A DNA stretch of 64,000 nucleotides from Nonomuraea wenchangensis (GTDB taxonomy: Bacteria; Actinomycetota; Actinomycetes; Streptosporangiales; Streptosporangiaceae): the NCBI RefSeq assembly GCF_900111685.1, contig NZ_FOHX01000013.1, forward strand, positions 87,225 through 151,224, in the 5' to 3' direction. Under the pieces are notes generated by a model that saw nothing but the letters and a program-made list of their open reading frames with translations, made no database searches and was not told the origin of the DNA. Positions 49,510 to 58,146 of this stretch are shown here, in pieces. Position 1 is the stretch's first letter. Every line of letters begins with the position of its first letter. Position numbers and translations under genes: made by a program.

Positions 49510-52500
49510 ATGACCGCTTTCGCCAGGTTGAGCCTGGTCAACCGCACTCTTGTGATCCTGATCGCGGTCGTGCTCAGCGCGTTCGGCGCGTTCACGATCC
49601 CGCAGCTGAAGCAGCAGTTGCTGCCGTCGTTGTCGTTCCCCGGCGCGTTCGTGATCGCCCCGTACCCGGGCGCGTCACCGGACATCGTGGAGGAGCAGGT
49701 CACCAAGCCTATCGAGGAATCCTTCCAGGGGCTGGACGGCATGGAGGAGCTGACGTCCACCTCACGGGAGGGCGTGGCCCAGGTCCAGGTGGCCTTCGAG
49801 TACGGCACCGACATCGAGGCGTCGCTGAACAAGATGCAGCAGGCGCTCAACCGGGTGAGGCTGCCGGACGGCGTCGAGCCGCAGGTCGCGGCGGGCAGCA
49901 CCGACGACATCCCGGTGCTGGTGCTGGCGGTCGGCGACGGCGGCGACCAGCAGGCCATGGCCGACAAGCTCAACCGGATCGTGGTGCCGGCGTTGCAGGG
50001 CGTGGAGGGCGTGCGCGAGGCGACGGTCACCGGCGTCCGCGGCGACGTGGTGACGATCGAGCCGGACGCCGGGAAGATGGCCCTGGCGGGCGTGTCGCCC
50101 GCGCAGATCCCCGAGGCGCTGAGGGCGAACGGCACGCCGATCCCGGCGGGCACCCTGGTCGAGGACGGCAGGGCGCTGACGGTGCAGGTGGGCACCCGGG
50201 TCGACTCCCTGGAGAAGCTGAAGAACCTGTACCTGACGCCGGCCCAGCCCCAGCAGGCCCAGCCCCAGCAGCCTCAGCAGCAGGCGCAGGCCCAGCAGCA
50301 GGCCCGCACCCCCACGTCCCAGGCCCAAGCACAAGCGCAGGCCCAGACGCGGTCGTTGCGGCCGGTCAAGCTGGGCGACGTCGCCACCATCAAGCAGGGG
50401 CTCGCGGCGGCCACGTCGATCACCCGCACCGACGGGCGCACCAGCCTCGGCGTGTCGGTCACGATGACGCCCGACGGGAACGCGGTGTCGATCTCGCACG
50501 AGATCCGCGAACTGCTGCCGGACCTGACCAAGGCGCTGGGCGACGGGTCGGACACGGCGGTGTCGGTGGTGTTCGACCAGGCCCCCTACGTGGAGCAGTC
50601 GATCGAGAGCCTGACCACCGAGGGCCTGCTGGGCCTGGTGTTCGCGGTGCTGGTCATCCTGGTGTTCCTGCTGTCGGTGCGCTCGACGCTGGTGACGGCG
50701 GTGTCGATCCCGCTGTCGGTGGTGATCGCGCTGATCGCCCTGTGGGCGGGCGGCCACTCGCTCAACATGCTGACCCTCGGCGCGCTGACGATCGCGGTCG
50801 GCCGGGTCGTGGACGACTCGATCGTGGTCCTGGAGAACATCAAGCGGCACCTCGGCTACGGGGAAGCCAAGCTGCAGGCGATCCTGACGGCGGTGCGCGA
50901 GGTGTCGGGCGCGGTGACGGCCTCGACGCTGACGACGGTGGCGGTGTTCGTGCCGATCGCGGTCGTCGGCGGCATGGTCGGGGAGCTGTTCAGCCCGTTC
51001 GCGATCACCGTGACGGTGGCGCTGCTGGCGTCGCTGGTGGTGTCGCTGACGGTGGTGCCGGTGCTGGCGTACTGGTTCCTGAAGGCGCCGCAGCTCACGC
51101 CCGAGCAGGCGCGCAAGCAGCGCGAGGAGGCCGAGGCCAAGGAGCTGCGCTCGCCGCTGCAGCGGGCCTACCTGCCGGTGCTGCGGTTCGCGACGCGGTT
51201 CAAGCTGACGACGGTGCTCATCGGGGTGGCGGTGTTCGTCGCGACGATGGGCGTCGCGGGCGCCCTGCAGACGAACTTCCTGGACTCCTCGGGCCAGAAC
51301 ACGATCTCGCTGTCGCAGCGGATGCCGGTCGGCACCGACCTGGAGACCACCGACCGGGCGGCCAAGAAGATCGAGCAGGTGCTCGCCGAGGACGACCAGG
51401 TCGAGATGTACCAGGCGAACGTGGGCGGCGGCAACGCGATGGCGGCCGCGTTCGGCGGGGGCGGCGGCTCGGACCGGGCGTCGTACTCGGTGACGCTCGC
51501 CGACGGGGCCGACACCCCGGCGGTGGAGCAGCGGCTGCGCGAGAAGATCGGCAAGCTGACCGGCGTCGGTGAGGTCACGGTCGGCGCGGCCGGCGGCGGC
51601 GGGTTCAACGCCGACGGCATCAGCGTCATCGTCCGCGGCCCCGACCTGGACACGCTGCGCTCCGCCTCCGAGCAGGTCGCCAAGGCGATGGGCGAGGTCG
51701 AGGGGCTGCGGGACGTCTCGTCGAACATGGAGGCGTCCGCGCCGCGCATCGAGGTCGTCGTCGACCGGGAGAAGGCGGCGGCGCGCGGCCTGTCGGAGGC
51801 GCAGATCGGGCAGAGCGTGGCGCAGGCGTTCCGCGGCGCGCCGCTCGGCCAGGTGACGCTCGACGGCCGCAACAGCGACCTGGTGCTGCGCGGCGCGGCG
51901 GCGCCGCAGGACGTCAAGGAGGTACGGGACCTGCGGCTGATGACGGCCTCGGGCCTGGTGCGGCTGTCGTCGGTGGCGCAGGTCAAGGAGGTCGCCGGGC
52001 CCACCCAGGTGACCCGCATCGACGGTGAGCGGTCGGCGACGGTCACGGCCAAGGCCGCCGACGCCGGCGACCTGGGGGCGGTGACGCAGAAGCTGCGCGA
52101 GAAGCTGGACGGGCTGCAGCTGCCGTCGTCGGCCTCCTACACGCTGGGCGGCGCGTCGGCGGACCACGAGGACGCCTTCGCCGACCTCGGCATGGCGATG
52201 CTCGCGGCCATCGCGATCGTGTTCCTGATCATGGTGGCGACGTTCCGCAGCTTCGTGCAGCCGCTGATCCTGCTGGTGTCGATCCCGTTCGCGGCGACCG
52301 GCGCGATCGGGCTGCTGGTCGCGACCGGCACCCCGATGGGCGTGCCCGCGCTGATCGGCATGCTGATGCTGATCGGCATCGTGGTGACGAACGCGATCGT
52401 GCTCATCGACCTCATCAACCAGTACCGCGATCAGGGCATGGGCGTGGTCGAGGCGGTCATCGAGGGCGGCCGGCGGCGGCTGCGGCCGATCCTGATGACG

Positions 52501-52737
52501 GCCGTGGCGACCATCTGCGCGCTGACGCCGATGGCGCTGGGCGTGACGGGGTCGGGCGGGTTCATCTCGCAGCCGCTGGCGATCGTGGTGATCGGCGGGC
52601 TGATCTCCTCGACGCTGCTCACGCTGGTGCTGGTGCCGACCCTGTACACGATGGTCGAGCGGGCCAAGGAGCGGCTGCGGCGCGGCCCGGCGGCGCCGGT
52701 CAAGGAGGAGAAGGTGCTGGAGCCGACGCCGTCCTGA
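49510..52737 (+). CDS. RND-family efflux transporter (AcrB/SwrC-like)
   Basis: A 1075-residue pump with the full RND layout: an N-terminal membrane helix (LVNRTLVILIAVVLSAFGAF), a large extracytoplasmic porter loop, a helix bundle near residues 375-530 with VGRVVDDSIVVLENIKRH (the proton-relay Asp pair), a second loop and a second bundle ending GGLISSTLLTLVLVPTLYTM. The first loop contains a Gln/Ala-rich stretch, residues 244-281, absent from typical members. Gram-positive SwrC-type pumps export surfactants or lipophilic drugs without an outer-membrane partner. It faces the MarR gene and ends in a strong terminator. Confidence 0.93.
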   Translation: MTAFARLSLVNRTLVILIAVVLSAFGAFTIPQLKQQLLPSLSFPGAFVIAPYPGASPDIVEEQVTKPIEESFQGLDGMEELTSTSREGVAQVQVAFEYGTDIEASLNKMQQALNRVRLPDGVEPQVAAGSTDDIPVLVLAVGDGGDQQAMADKLNRIVVPALQGVEGVREATVTGVRGDVVTIEPDAGKMALAGVSPAQIPEALRANGTPIPAGTLVEDGRALTVQVGTRVDSLEKLKNLYLTPAQPQQAQPQQPQQQAQAQQQARTPTSQAQAQAQAQTRSLRPVKLGDVATIKQGLAAATSITRTDGRTSLGVSVTMTPDGNAVSISHEIRELLPDLTKALGDGSDTAVSVVFDQAPYVEQSIESLTTEGLLGLVFAVLVILVFLLSVRSTLVTAVSIPLSVVIALIALWAGGHSLNMLTLGALTIAVGRVVDDSIVVLENIKRHLGYGEAKLQAILTAVREVSGAVTASTLTTVAVFVPIAVVGGMVGELFSPFAITVTVALLASLVVSLTVVPVLAYWFLKAPQLTPEQARKQREEAEAKELRSPLQRAYLPVLRFATRFKLTTVLIGVAVFVATMGVAGALQTNFLDSSGQNTISLSQRMPVGTDLETTDRAAKKIEQVLAEDDQVEMYQANVGGGNAMAAAFGGGGGSDRASYSVTLADGADTPAVEQRLREKIGKLTGVGEVTVGAAGGGGFNADGISVIVRGPDLDTLRSASEQVAKAMGEVEGLRDVSSNMEASAPRIEVVVDREKAAARGLSEAQIGQSVAQAFRGAPLGQVTLDGRNSDLVLRGAAAPQDVKEVRDLRLMTASGLVRLSSVAQVKEVAGPTQVTRIDGERSATVTAKAADAGDLGAVTQKLREKLDGLQLPSSASYTLGGASADHEDAFADLGMAMLAAIAIVFLIMVATFRSFVQPLILLVSIPFAATGAIGLLVATGTPMGVPALIGMLMLIGIVVTNAIVLIDLINQYRDQGMGVVEAVIEGGRRRLRPILMTAVATICALTPMALGVTGSGGFISQPLAIVVIGGLISSTLLTLVLVPTLYTMVERAKERLRRGPAAPVKEEKVLEPTPS

Positions 52738-52754
52738 CGGCGCGCGGCAGGTGC

Positions 52755-52795
52755 GGGCCCGGTCGCCGGTGACGGCGGCCGGGCCCTTCCTTCTC
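52755..52795 (+). terminator. Rho-independent terminator after the RND pump
   Basis: GGGCCCGG and CCGGGCCC, with inner GCCG/CGGC pairing, form a strong stem (52755-52786) followed by a T/C-rich tail TTCCTTCT. It begins 17 bases after the pump stop. Confidence 0.8.
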
Positions 52796-52833
52796 GTACG
52801 GGATCCTGTGTGCGGTGTGGCCGGCGGCGATGC

Positions 52834-52839
52834 CTACAC
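52834..52839 (+). promoter_or_regulatory. -10 box of a leaderless purB transcript
   Basis: TACACT is nine bases before the purB GTG, the spacing at which transcription would begin at or beside the start codon. There is no ribosome site before the GTG, which supports leaderless translation. Confidence 0.5.
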
Positions 52840-52848
52840 TTGTCGAAC

Positions 52849-54279
52849 GTGACTTCCAAGCCGCGCATCCCGAACGTCCTGGCCGCCCGCTACGCCTCGC
52901 CGGACCTGACCCGCCTGTGGTCACCCGAATACAAGATCGTCGCCGAGCGGCGGTTGTGGCTGGCGGTGCTGCGGGCGCAGGCGGAGCTGGGCGTCGCGGT
53001 GCCGGACGGCGCGGTCGCCGACTACGAGAAGGTCGTCGAGCACGTCGATCTGGAGTCGATCGCCGCGCGCGAGCGGGTGACGCGGCACGACGTGAAGGCG
53101 CGCATCGAGGAGTTCAACGCGCTGGCCGGGCACGAGCAGGTGCACAAGGGCATGACCTCGCGCGACCTGACGGAGAACGTCGAGCAGCTGCAGATCCGCG
53201 ACAGCCTGCTGCTGGCGCGCGACCGGGTAGTGGCGCTGCTGGCGCGGCTGGCGACGCTGGCGAAGGAGCACGAGGCCACGGTGATGGCCGGCCGCTCCCA
53301 CAACGTGGCCGCGCAGGCCACCACGCTGGGCAAGCGGTTCGCGACGGCGGCCGACGAGCTGCTGGTCGCCCACCGGCGGCTGGAGGAGCTGATCACCCGC
53401 TACCCGCTGCGCGGCATCAAGGGCCCCGTCGGCACCTCCCAGGACATGCTGGACCTGCTCGGCGGCGACCGGGCCAAGCTCGCCGCCCTGGAGGGCCGGG
53501 TGGCCGAGCACCTGGGGTTCGCCGGCGCCTTCACCAGCGTGGGACAGGTCTACCCGCGCTCGCTGGACTACGAGGTGGTGACCGCTCTGGTGCAGGCCGC
53601 GGCGGCGCCGTCGTCGCTGGCCAGGACCATCCGGCTGATGGCCGGGCACGAGCTGGTCACCGAGGGGTTCGCCGAAGGGCAGGTCGGCTCCTCGGCCATG
53701 CCGCACAAGATGAACACCCGCTCCTGCGAGCGGGTCAACGGCCTGGCCGTCGTGCTGCGCGGCTACGCCTCCATGGCCGGGGAGCTGGCGGGCGACCAGT
53801 GGAACGAGGGCGACGTGTCGTGCTCGGTGGTGCGCCGGGTGGCGCTGCCGGACGCGTTCTTCGCCTTCGACGGGCTGACGGAGACGATGCTGACGGTGCT
53901 GGACGAGTTCGGCGCCTTCCCCGCGGTGATCGCCGCCGAGCTGGACCGCTACCTGCCGTTCCTGGCCACGACGAAGATGCTGATGGCGGCCGTACGGGCC
54001 GGGATGGGCCGGGAACAGGCCCACGAGCTGATCAAGGAGCACGCGGTCGCGGCGGCGCTGGCGATGCGCTCGCGCGGCGCGGCCAACGAGCTGCTGGACC
54101 TGCTGGCCGGCGACGAGCGTTTCCCGCTGGACCGGGAGCGGCTGGACGGGCTGCTGGCCGACCGGGTGTCGTTCACCGGCGCGGCGGCCGACCAGGTGGA
54201 GGCGGTCACGCAGCGGGTCGCCGAGATCGTGGCCGAGCACCCGGAGGCGGCGGCCTACCGGCCCGGCGCCATCCTGTGA
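52849..54279 (+). CDS. purB: Adenylosuccinate lyase
   Basis: A 476-residue enzyme of the fumarase/aspartase superfamily, catalysing two fumarate-releasing steps in purine synthesis (SAICAR to AICAR, adenylosuccinate to AMP). Visible are RYASPDLTRLWSPEYKIVAE, HDVKARIEEFNALAGHEQVHKGMTSRDLTEN, MAGRSHNVAAQATTLGKRF, and the signature loop VGSSAMPHKMNTRSCERV with the catalytic Ser. Length and order are normal. The GTG start is set by a leaderless-type promoter and by the conserved N terminus. Downstream 20 bases is a GNAT gene. Confidence 0.95.
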   Translation: MTSKPRIPNVLAARYASPDLTRLWSPEYKIVAERRLWLAVLRAQAELGVAVPDGAVADYEKVVEHVDLESIAARERVTRHDVKARIEEFNALAGHEQVHKGMTSRDLTENVEQLQIRDSLLLARDRVVALLARLATLAKEHEATVMAGRSHNVAAQATTLGKRFATAADELLVAHRRLEELITRYPLRGIKGPVGTSQDMLDLLGGDRAKLAALEGRVAEHLGFAGAFTSVGQVYPRSLDYEVVTALVQAAAAPSSLARTIRLMAGHELVTEGFAEGQVGSSAMPHKMNTRSCERVNGLAVVLRGYASMAGELAGDQWNEGDVSCSVVRRVALPDAFFAFDGLTETMLTVLDEFGAFPAVIAAELDRYLPFLATTKMLMAAVRAGMGREQAHELIKEHAVAAALAMRSRGAANELLDLLAGDERFPLDRERLDGLLADRVSFTGAAADQVEAVTQRVAEIVAEHPEAAAYRPGAIL

Positions 54280-54298
54280 CCCACCAGGGAGCCGTCCG

Positions 54299-55057
54299 TT
54301 GACGCGGGAGCTGCGCACCCCGGCCGAGGTGAGGTCGGCGTGCGGGGACGACGACCTGGTGATGTGGGCGGCCCAGGGCCTGCGGCCCGGCGCGCGGGCC
54401 TGGGCGTCCGGCGGCGCGGTCGTGGCCGGCTGCCCGGTGATCTCCCGCTGGGACCGGCTCGCGGTGTGGGGTCGGCCGCGTGACGCCGTCCCGCTGGTGC
54501 GGCACGCCCTGGCCGAGCTGGGGCCGTCGTACCGGCCGCTCGGCGACGTCGAGCTGATCGGGCGGGTCGCCGGCGCGGTGGAGGGGCTGCGGGCGGGGCC
54601 GTGCTTCTCCTGGATGAGCCTGGCCGACCTCCACGACGACACCGGCGGCAACGGCGAGGACGGCGAGGACGGTGAGGACGGCGTGGGGTGGCTGGACGGC
54701 GCCGAGGCGGAGATCACGGCGCTGCTGGCGGCCGACGCCCCCGACGCCTACGCGGTCCCCGGCGGCATCGGGGTGCGCCGGTGGGCGGGGCTGCGGGACG
54801 GCGACCGGCTCGCGGCCGTCGCCGCCGACGCCTGGTCGGCCCCCGACGTCGGGCTGCTGGCCGGCGTCGCGACCGTCGCCGCCTACCGCGGGCGCGGGCT
54901 GGCCGAGCGCGTGTGCCGGTGGGTGTCGGGACGGCTCGTCGACACCTACGGGCGGGCGGCGCTGATGGTGGACGACGACAACCTGGCCGCGATCCGCGTC
55001 TACGAGCGCATCGGCTACCGGCGCCGCCAGGTGAGGACCTCGTACGTCACCGCCTGA
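54299..55057 (+). CDS. GNAT-family N-acetyltransferase
   Basis: A 252-residue protein. The C-terminal half is a GNAT domain with the acetyl-CoA loop VATVAAYRGRGLAERVCRWV and the closing DDDNLAAIRVYERIGYRRR. The N-terminal half resembles FR47-type acetyltransferases (ELGPSYRPLGDVELIGRVAGAVEGL). Between the halves is a Gly-Glu-Asp repeat (NGEDGEDGEDG), probably a flexible linker. The TTG 54299 start follows AGGGAG. The substrate is unknown; co-transcription with purB is possible. Confidence 0.87.
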   Translation: MTRELRTPAEVRSACGDDDLVMWAAQGLRPGARAWASGGAVVAGCPVISRWDRLAVWGRPRDAVPLVRHALAELGPSYRPLGDVELIGRVAGAVEGLRAGPCFSWMSLADLHDDTGGNGEDGEDGEDGVGWLDGAEAEITALLAADAPDAYAVPGGIGVRRWAGLRDGDRLAAVAADAWSAPDVGLLAGVATVAAYRGRGLAERVCRWVSGRLVDTYGRAALMVDDDNLAAIRVYERIGYRRRQVRTSYVTA

Positions 55058-55060
55058 CAC

Positions 55061-55077
55061 GCCCGCGGGGAGCGGGC
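55061..55077 (+). terminator. Hairpin after GNAT gene
   Basis: GCCCGC-GGGGA-GCGGGC starts three bases after the GNAT stop, followed by TGAAAAT. A short stem without a clear T-tract; a weak or T-less terminator. Confidence 0.45.
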
Positions 55078-55126
55078 TGAAAATCGGGTGAGGTTCGGGC
55101 GGTGCTGGTGCAGAGTTGACGGCGTG

Positions 55127-56161
55127 ATGTGCGATTTCATGCCGGGTATTGAGTTGTCGCGGGCTTTCTACCACGAGGTGGTGGCGCCGCTGGTGCCGCG
55201 GACCGCGCACAGCGCCGCGCTGGTGGGGCCGGGGTCGGAGGTGCTGGCGTTCGACACCGCGCGTTCGGCCGACCACGACTGGGGGCCGCGGGTGCTGCTG
55301 TTCGTGCCGGGCGAGCAGGTGGCCGAGGTGGAGGCGCGGGTGCTGGCGGGGCTGCCGGAGCGTTTCCACGGCCTGCCGACGGTGTTCCCCTACCACGGCC
55401 GGACCCGGCCCGGCGTACGGGTGTGCGAGCCGGGCGCGTGGCTGCGCGAGCAGCTGGGGTTCGACCCGCGGGCGGGCATGTCGCTGCTCGACTGGCTGTC
55501 GGTGCCGTGGCAGCGGCTGGCGGAGGTGACCCGCGGCGAGGTCTTCCACGACGGCCTGGGCGCGCTGGAGGCGGCGCGGGCGGCGTTGCGCTGGTATCCC
55601 GAGGACGTGTGGCGGTACGTGCTGGCCTGCCAGTGGCGGCGCATCGCGCAGGAGGAGCCGTTCCCCGGCCGGTGCGGCGAGGTGGGCGACGAGCTGGGGT
55701 CGGCGGTGGTGGGGGCGCGGCTGGCCCGCGAGGTGATGCGGCTGGCGCTGCTGCTGCGCCGCCGCTACCCGCCCTACGCCAAATGGCTCGGCAGCGCCCT
55801 GGCGCGGCTGCCCGGGTCGGCGGAGCTGGGGGAGTGCCTGGGGGCGGCGGTGTCCGCGCGGTCGTGGCGGGAGCGGGAGGAACGACTGTCGGGAGCCTAC
55901 TCCCGCCTGGCGGCCCTGCAGAACCGGCTGGCGCTGGCCGAACGGCTGGACGAGGACGTGCGCGGCTTCCACGACCGGCCGTTCCGGGTGATCGGAGGGG
56001 ACCGGTTCGCCGAGGCGCTGATGGCGTCGGTGTCGGACCCGGCGATCCGGGCGCTGCCGGTGGCCGGCTGTGTCGATCAGTTGTCGGACTCCACGGAGGT
56101 GCTGGTGGAGTCGGGGCGGGCGCGGGCGCTGACGGCGGCGGCGCTGGGCCTGACCGCCTGA
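55127..56161 (+). CDS. DUF4037-domain protein (nucleotidyltransferase-like)
   Basis: A protein of about 344 residues matching the DUF4037 pattern: FMPGIELSRAFYHEVVAPLV, then AFDTARSADHDWGPRVLLFV with the paired acidic residues of a nucleotidyltransferase-like fold, YHGRTRPGVRVCEPGAWLREQLGFDP, and a helical C-terminal half (ALRWYPEDVWRYVLACQWRRIAQEEPF, YPPYAKWLGSALARLP). The exact start is uncertain: GTG 55124, ATG 55127 and ATG 55139 are possible, with no ribosome site. Function is unknown; an enzymatic transfer role is only suggested by the fold. Confidence 0.78.
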   Translation: MCDFMPGIELSRAFYHEVVAPLVPRTAHSAALVGPGSEVLAFDTARSADHDWGPRVLLFVPGEQVAEVEARVLAGLPERFHGLPTVFPYHGRTRPGVRVCEPGAWLREQLGFDPRAGMSLLDWLSVPWQRLAEVTRGEVFHDGLGALEAARAALRWYPEDVWRYVLACQWRRIAQEEPFPGRCGEVGDELGSAVVGARLAREVMRLALLLRRRYPPYAKWLGSALARLPGSAELGECLGAAVSARSWREREERLSGAYSRLAALQNRLALAERLDEDVRGFHDRPFRVIGGDRFAEALMASVSDPAIRALPVAGCVDQLSDSTEVLVESGRARALTAAALGLTA

Positions 56162-56192
56162 CCGCTTCCCGGTGCCCGCGCCGGGATCGCTG

Positions 56193-56984
56193 TCAGCCCT
56201 CGGCGGCGAGCTCCGCGGCGAGCGCGGCGGCGCGGGAACGCCAGGCGGGCAACGTGGCCGGGTCGCCGGTGCAGGTGAGGACGAGACGGGCGCCGTGGCC
56301 GGTGCCTTCGCCCAGCTCCCAGCGGACGCTGCCGCCCGGCGTCCCGTACTGCAGGAGCCTGCCGGGCTCGGCGCGGGTGACGGGCCCGGCGGGGACGGCG
56401 GGCACGGTGAACGGGGCGGGCGGCGGCTCGCCGACGGCGGCGAGGTCGCCGTCCAGATGCCGCCAGACGTGCCCGGCCGGGCGGACGAGCTGGCGCTCCA
56501 CCCGTACGGTGCCGCCGTCGCAGGTCGCGGCGTCCAGACCGAGGATGTGGACGTAGTCCTCGTGCAGCCGCCCCGTCTCCGGCGGGCCGGGGGCGGGGGA
56601 TCGGCCGTCCAGCCGGGCGAGCAGGGCGATGAGGCAGGTGTGCCAGCCGGCGGCGAAGCTGGCGGCGCCGTACCGGTCGGAGAAGGTGTGGGTGAGCGTG
56701 AGCAGGGTCCCGCCGCCCTCGTCGGGCTCCAGCTCCCACCGCAGATGGTCCTCGCCCCAGGTGTGGGCGAACAGGCGGGGCGGCTCACGGTGGGTGACGC
56801 GGCCGTCGGGGCCGAAGCCGTAGCCGATCCGGTCGCCGTCGAAGGTGACCTCGGCCGGGAACCAGGCGGCCAGGTGGCTCGGCTCGGTGATGGCCCGCCA
56901 GACCTTCTCCGGCGGGTGGGGCAGGCGGCGCCGCATCCGCAGGGAGGTGCGGCCGTCGGGGTGGAGGGTGAGGCTCTCGTTCAT
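56193..56984 (-). CDS. SRPBCC/AHSA1 protein with two domains
   Basis: A 263-residue START/Bet v1-like protein. The first AHSA1 domain spans about 1-125 (RRLPHPPEKVWRAITEPSHLAAWFP, GRVTHREPPRLFAHTWGEDH, GGTLLTLTHTFSDRYGAASFAAGWHTCL). A second, shorter copy follows (RVERQLVRPAGHVWRHLDGD to TGHGARLVLTCTGD). The ATG overlaps the stop of the ArsR gene. ArsR-AHSA1 pairs are common in actinomycetes, where the SRPBCC protein probably binds a hydrophobic ligand. Confidence 0.87.
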   Translation of the reverse strand: MNESLTLHPDGRTSLRMRRRLPHPPEKVWRAITEPSHLAAWFPAEVTFDGDRIGYGFGPDGRVTHREPPRLFAHTWGEDHLRWELEPDEGGGTLLTLTHTFSDRYGAASFAAGWHTCLIALLARLDGRSPAPGPPETGRLHEDYVHILGLDAATCDGGTVRVERQLVRPAGHVWRHLDGDLAAVGEPPPAPFTVPAVPAGPVTRAEPGRLLQYGTPGGSVRWELGEGTGHGARLVLTCTGDPATLPAWRSRAAALAAELAAEG

Positions 56985-57304
56985 CGCACGTCCTCCCCGG
57001 GCTCGTCGGGCATGGCGTCCAGATGGGCTTCCAGCCGGTCGAAGCTGCGGGTCCAGAGCCGGCGGTAGGGGGTGAGCCAGGCGTCGATCTCGGCCAGGGG
57101 AGCGGGGGTGAGCTCGTAGAAGCGGCGCTGGGCGTCCTTGCGGACGGTGACGAGACCGGCGCGGCGCAGGGCGCGCAGGTGCTTGCTGGTGCCGGGCTGG
57201 GTGAGGCCGAGGCGGGCGGTGAGCTCGGTGACGTTGCGGGGGCGTTCGAGGAGCAGGTCGAGGATGTGCCGGCGGGCGGGCTCGGCCAGGACGTCGAAAG
57301 GCAT
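56981..57304 (-). CDS. ArsR-family regulator
   Basis: A 107-residue winged-helix repressor: FDVLAEPARRHILDLLLERP, NVTELTARLGLTQPGTSKHLRALRRAGLVTVRKDAQRRFYEL. No CxC metal-binding motif is present, so metal sensing of the classical ArsR type is unlikely. ATG 57304 is preferred to an upstream TTG or ATG because those lie in the operator-like dyad. It is co-transcribed with the AHSA1 gene by an ATGA overlap. Confidence 0.9.
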   Translation of the reverse strand: MPFDVLAEPARRHILDLLLERPRNVTELTARLGLTQPGTSKHLRALRRAGLVTVRKDAQRRFYELTPAPLAEIDAWLTPYRRLWTRSFDRLEAHLDAMPDEPGEDVR

Positions 57305-57314
57305 GCCAGCGAAT

Positions 57315-57346
57315 ATACCCAAGCGGTTATATGCCCGCAAGGGTAT
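57315..57346. promoter_or_regulatory. Long dyad at ArsR promoter
   Basis: ATACCCAAGCGG and CCGCAAGGGTAT pair at 10 of 12 positions around an eight-base centre that includes the likely -10 (TATAAC on the minus strand). It lies 11 bases before the ArsR start and abuts the end of the MerR gene. Autorepression by ArsR is likely. Confidence 0.65.
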
Positions 57347-57349
57347 GGA

Positions 57350-58108
57350 TCAGAGGTGGCGGGCGGCGTTGGCGTGGATGGCCTCCCGCACGTAACCGGC
57401 CAGGCCCGGCAGCACCGCGTCGAAGAACGCGGTGAACCGGGCATCGGTGACGTACAGGTCGCCGAGGCGGCGGTGCAGGTCATGGCCGCAGTCGTAGAAC
57501 CAGCGGTCGACATGGCCGCGGTGACGTTCGGCCAGATCCATCGCGTGCTCGCCGCCGGCGGGCAGGCCGGCCTCGCAGGCGGCGGCGAGCGCGCCGGTGA
57601 TGGCCCCGGCCTCGGCCTTGAGCTCCAGCCAGTCGGCCTTGGTGTAGGAGGCGACCCGGCGGCGGCTCTCGGCGTAACGGGGATCCGCGCCCCAGCGGGC
57701 GGCGGCCTCCGCCTCGTGCTCCTCGGGCCGGAAGTCGCCGAACACCTCGAAACGCTCCTCGGGGGTGAGAGTGATGCCGCTGGTGTGCGCGTGGATCGCC
57801 CGCTCGACGGCGGCGATCACGTGGCCGAGATGGCGGGCGCGGTCGGTGAGCAGCGCGTGCTGGCGGCGCAGATGGGTCAGCTCGTCGGCCCGGGGCTCGT
57901 CGAGGATGACCGCGATCTCCTCCAGGGGGAAGCCGAGCTCCCGGTACAGGAGGATCTGCTGCAGGCGGGCGAGATCGGCGTCGGTGTAGTGGCGGTAGCC
58001 GGCCCGGGTGCGCTCGGTGGGGGTGAGCAGGCCGATCTCGTCGTAGTGGTGCAGGGCGCGTACGGTGACGCCGGCGAGGCGGGCGACCTGGCCGACCGAC
58101 AGACTCAT
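57350..58108 (-). CDS. MerR-family regulator with TipAS-like ligand domain
   Basis: A 252-residue activator, close to the size of TipAL. The N-terminal winged helix is LSVGQVARLAGVTVRALHHYDEIGLLTP, followed by the dimer coiled coil (LTHLRRQHALLTDRARHLGHV). The C-terminal 140 residues resemble TipAS (EERFEVFGDFRPEEHEAEAAARWG, HRGHVDRWFYDCGHDLHRRLGDLYVTDARF), which binds thiopeptide-like drugs. I chose ATG 58108: the promoter -10 ends seven bases upstream, so the message would begin at this ATG. The upstream ATG at 58120 falls inside the -10 box. Confidence 0.92.
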   Translation of the reverse strand: MSLSVGQVARLAGVTVRALHHYDEIGLLTPTERTRAGYRHYTDADLARLQQILLYRELGFPLEEIAVILDEPRADELTHLRRQHALLTDRARHLGHVIAAVERAIHAHTSGITLTPEERFEVFGDFRPEEHEAEAAARWGADPRYAESRRRVASYTKADWLELKAEAGAITGALAAACEAGLPAGGEHAMDLAERHRGHVDRWFYDCGHDLHRRLGDLYVTDARFTAFFDAVLPGLAGYVREAIHANAARHL

Positions 58109-58115
58109 GCCTCCC

Positions 58116-58146
58116 ACCATGGACCCTCACGGTGGGTGAGGGTCAA
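58116..58146 (-). promoter_or_regulatory. MerR-type promoter with 19-base spacer and dyad
   Basis: Reading the minus strand: -35 TTGACC (58146-58141), a 19-base spacer, -10 CATGGT (58121-58116). A perfect nine-base dyad GACCCTCAC/GTGAGGGTC (58122-58144) fills the spacer. An over-long spacer with a centred dyad is the hallmark of MerR-activated promoters. It lies within the last codons of the upstream TetR gene. Confidence 0.75.

Noticed and set aside
49762..52167. An 801-codon minus-strand frame opposite the RND pump
   Set aside because: Arg/His-rich antisense artefact; the plus strand has a full-length RND transporter.
54206..56788. An 860-codon open frame on the minus strand
   Set aside because: It opposes the GNAT and DUF4037 genes and has only Pro/Arg-rich sequence.
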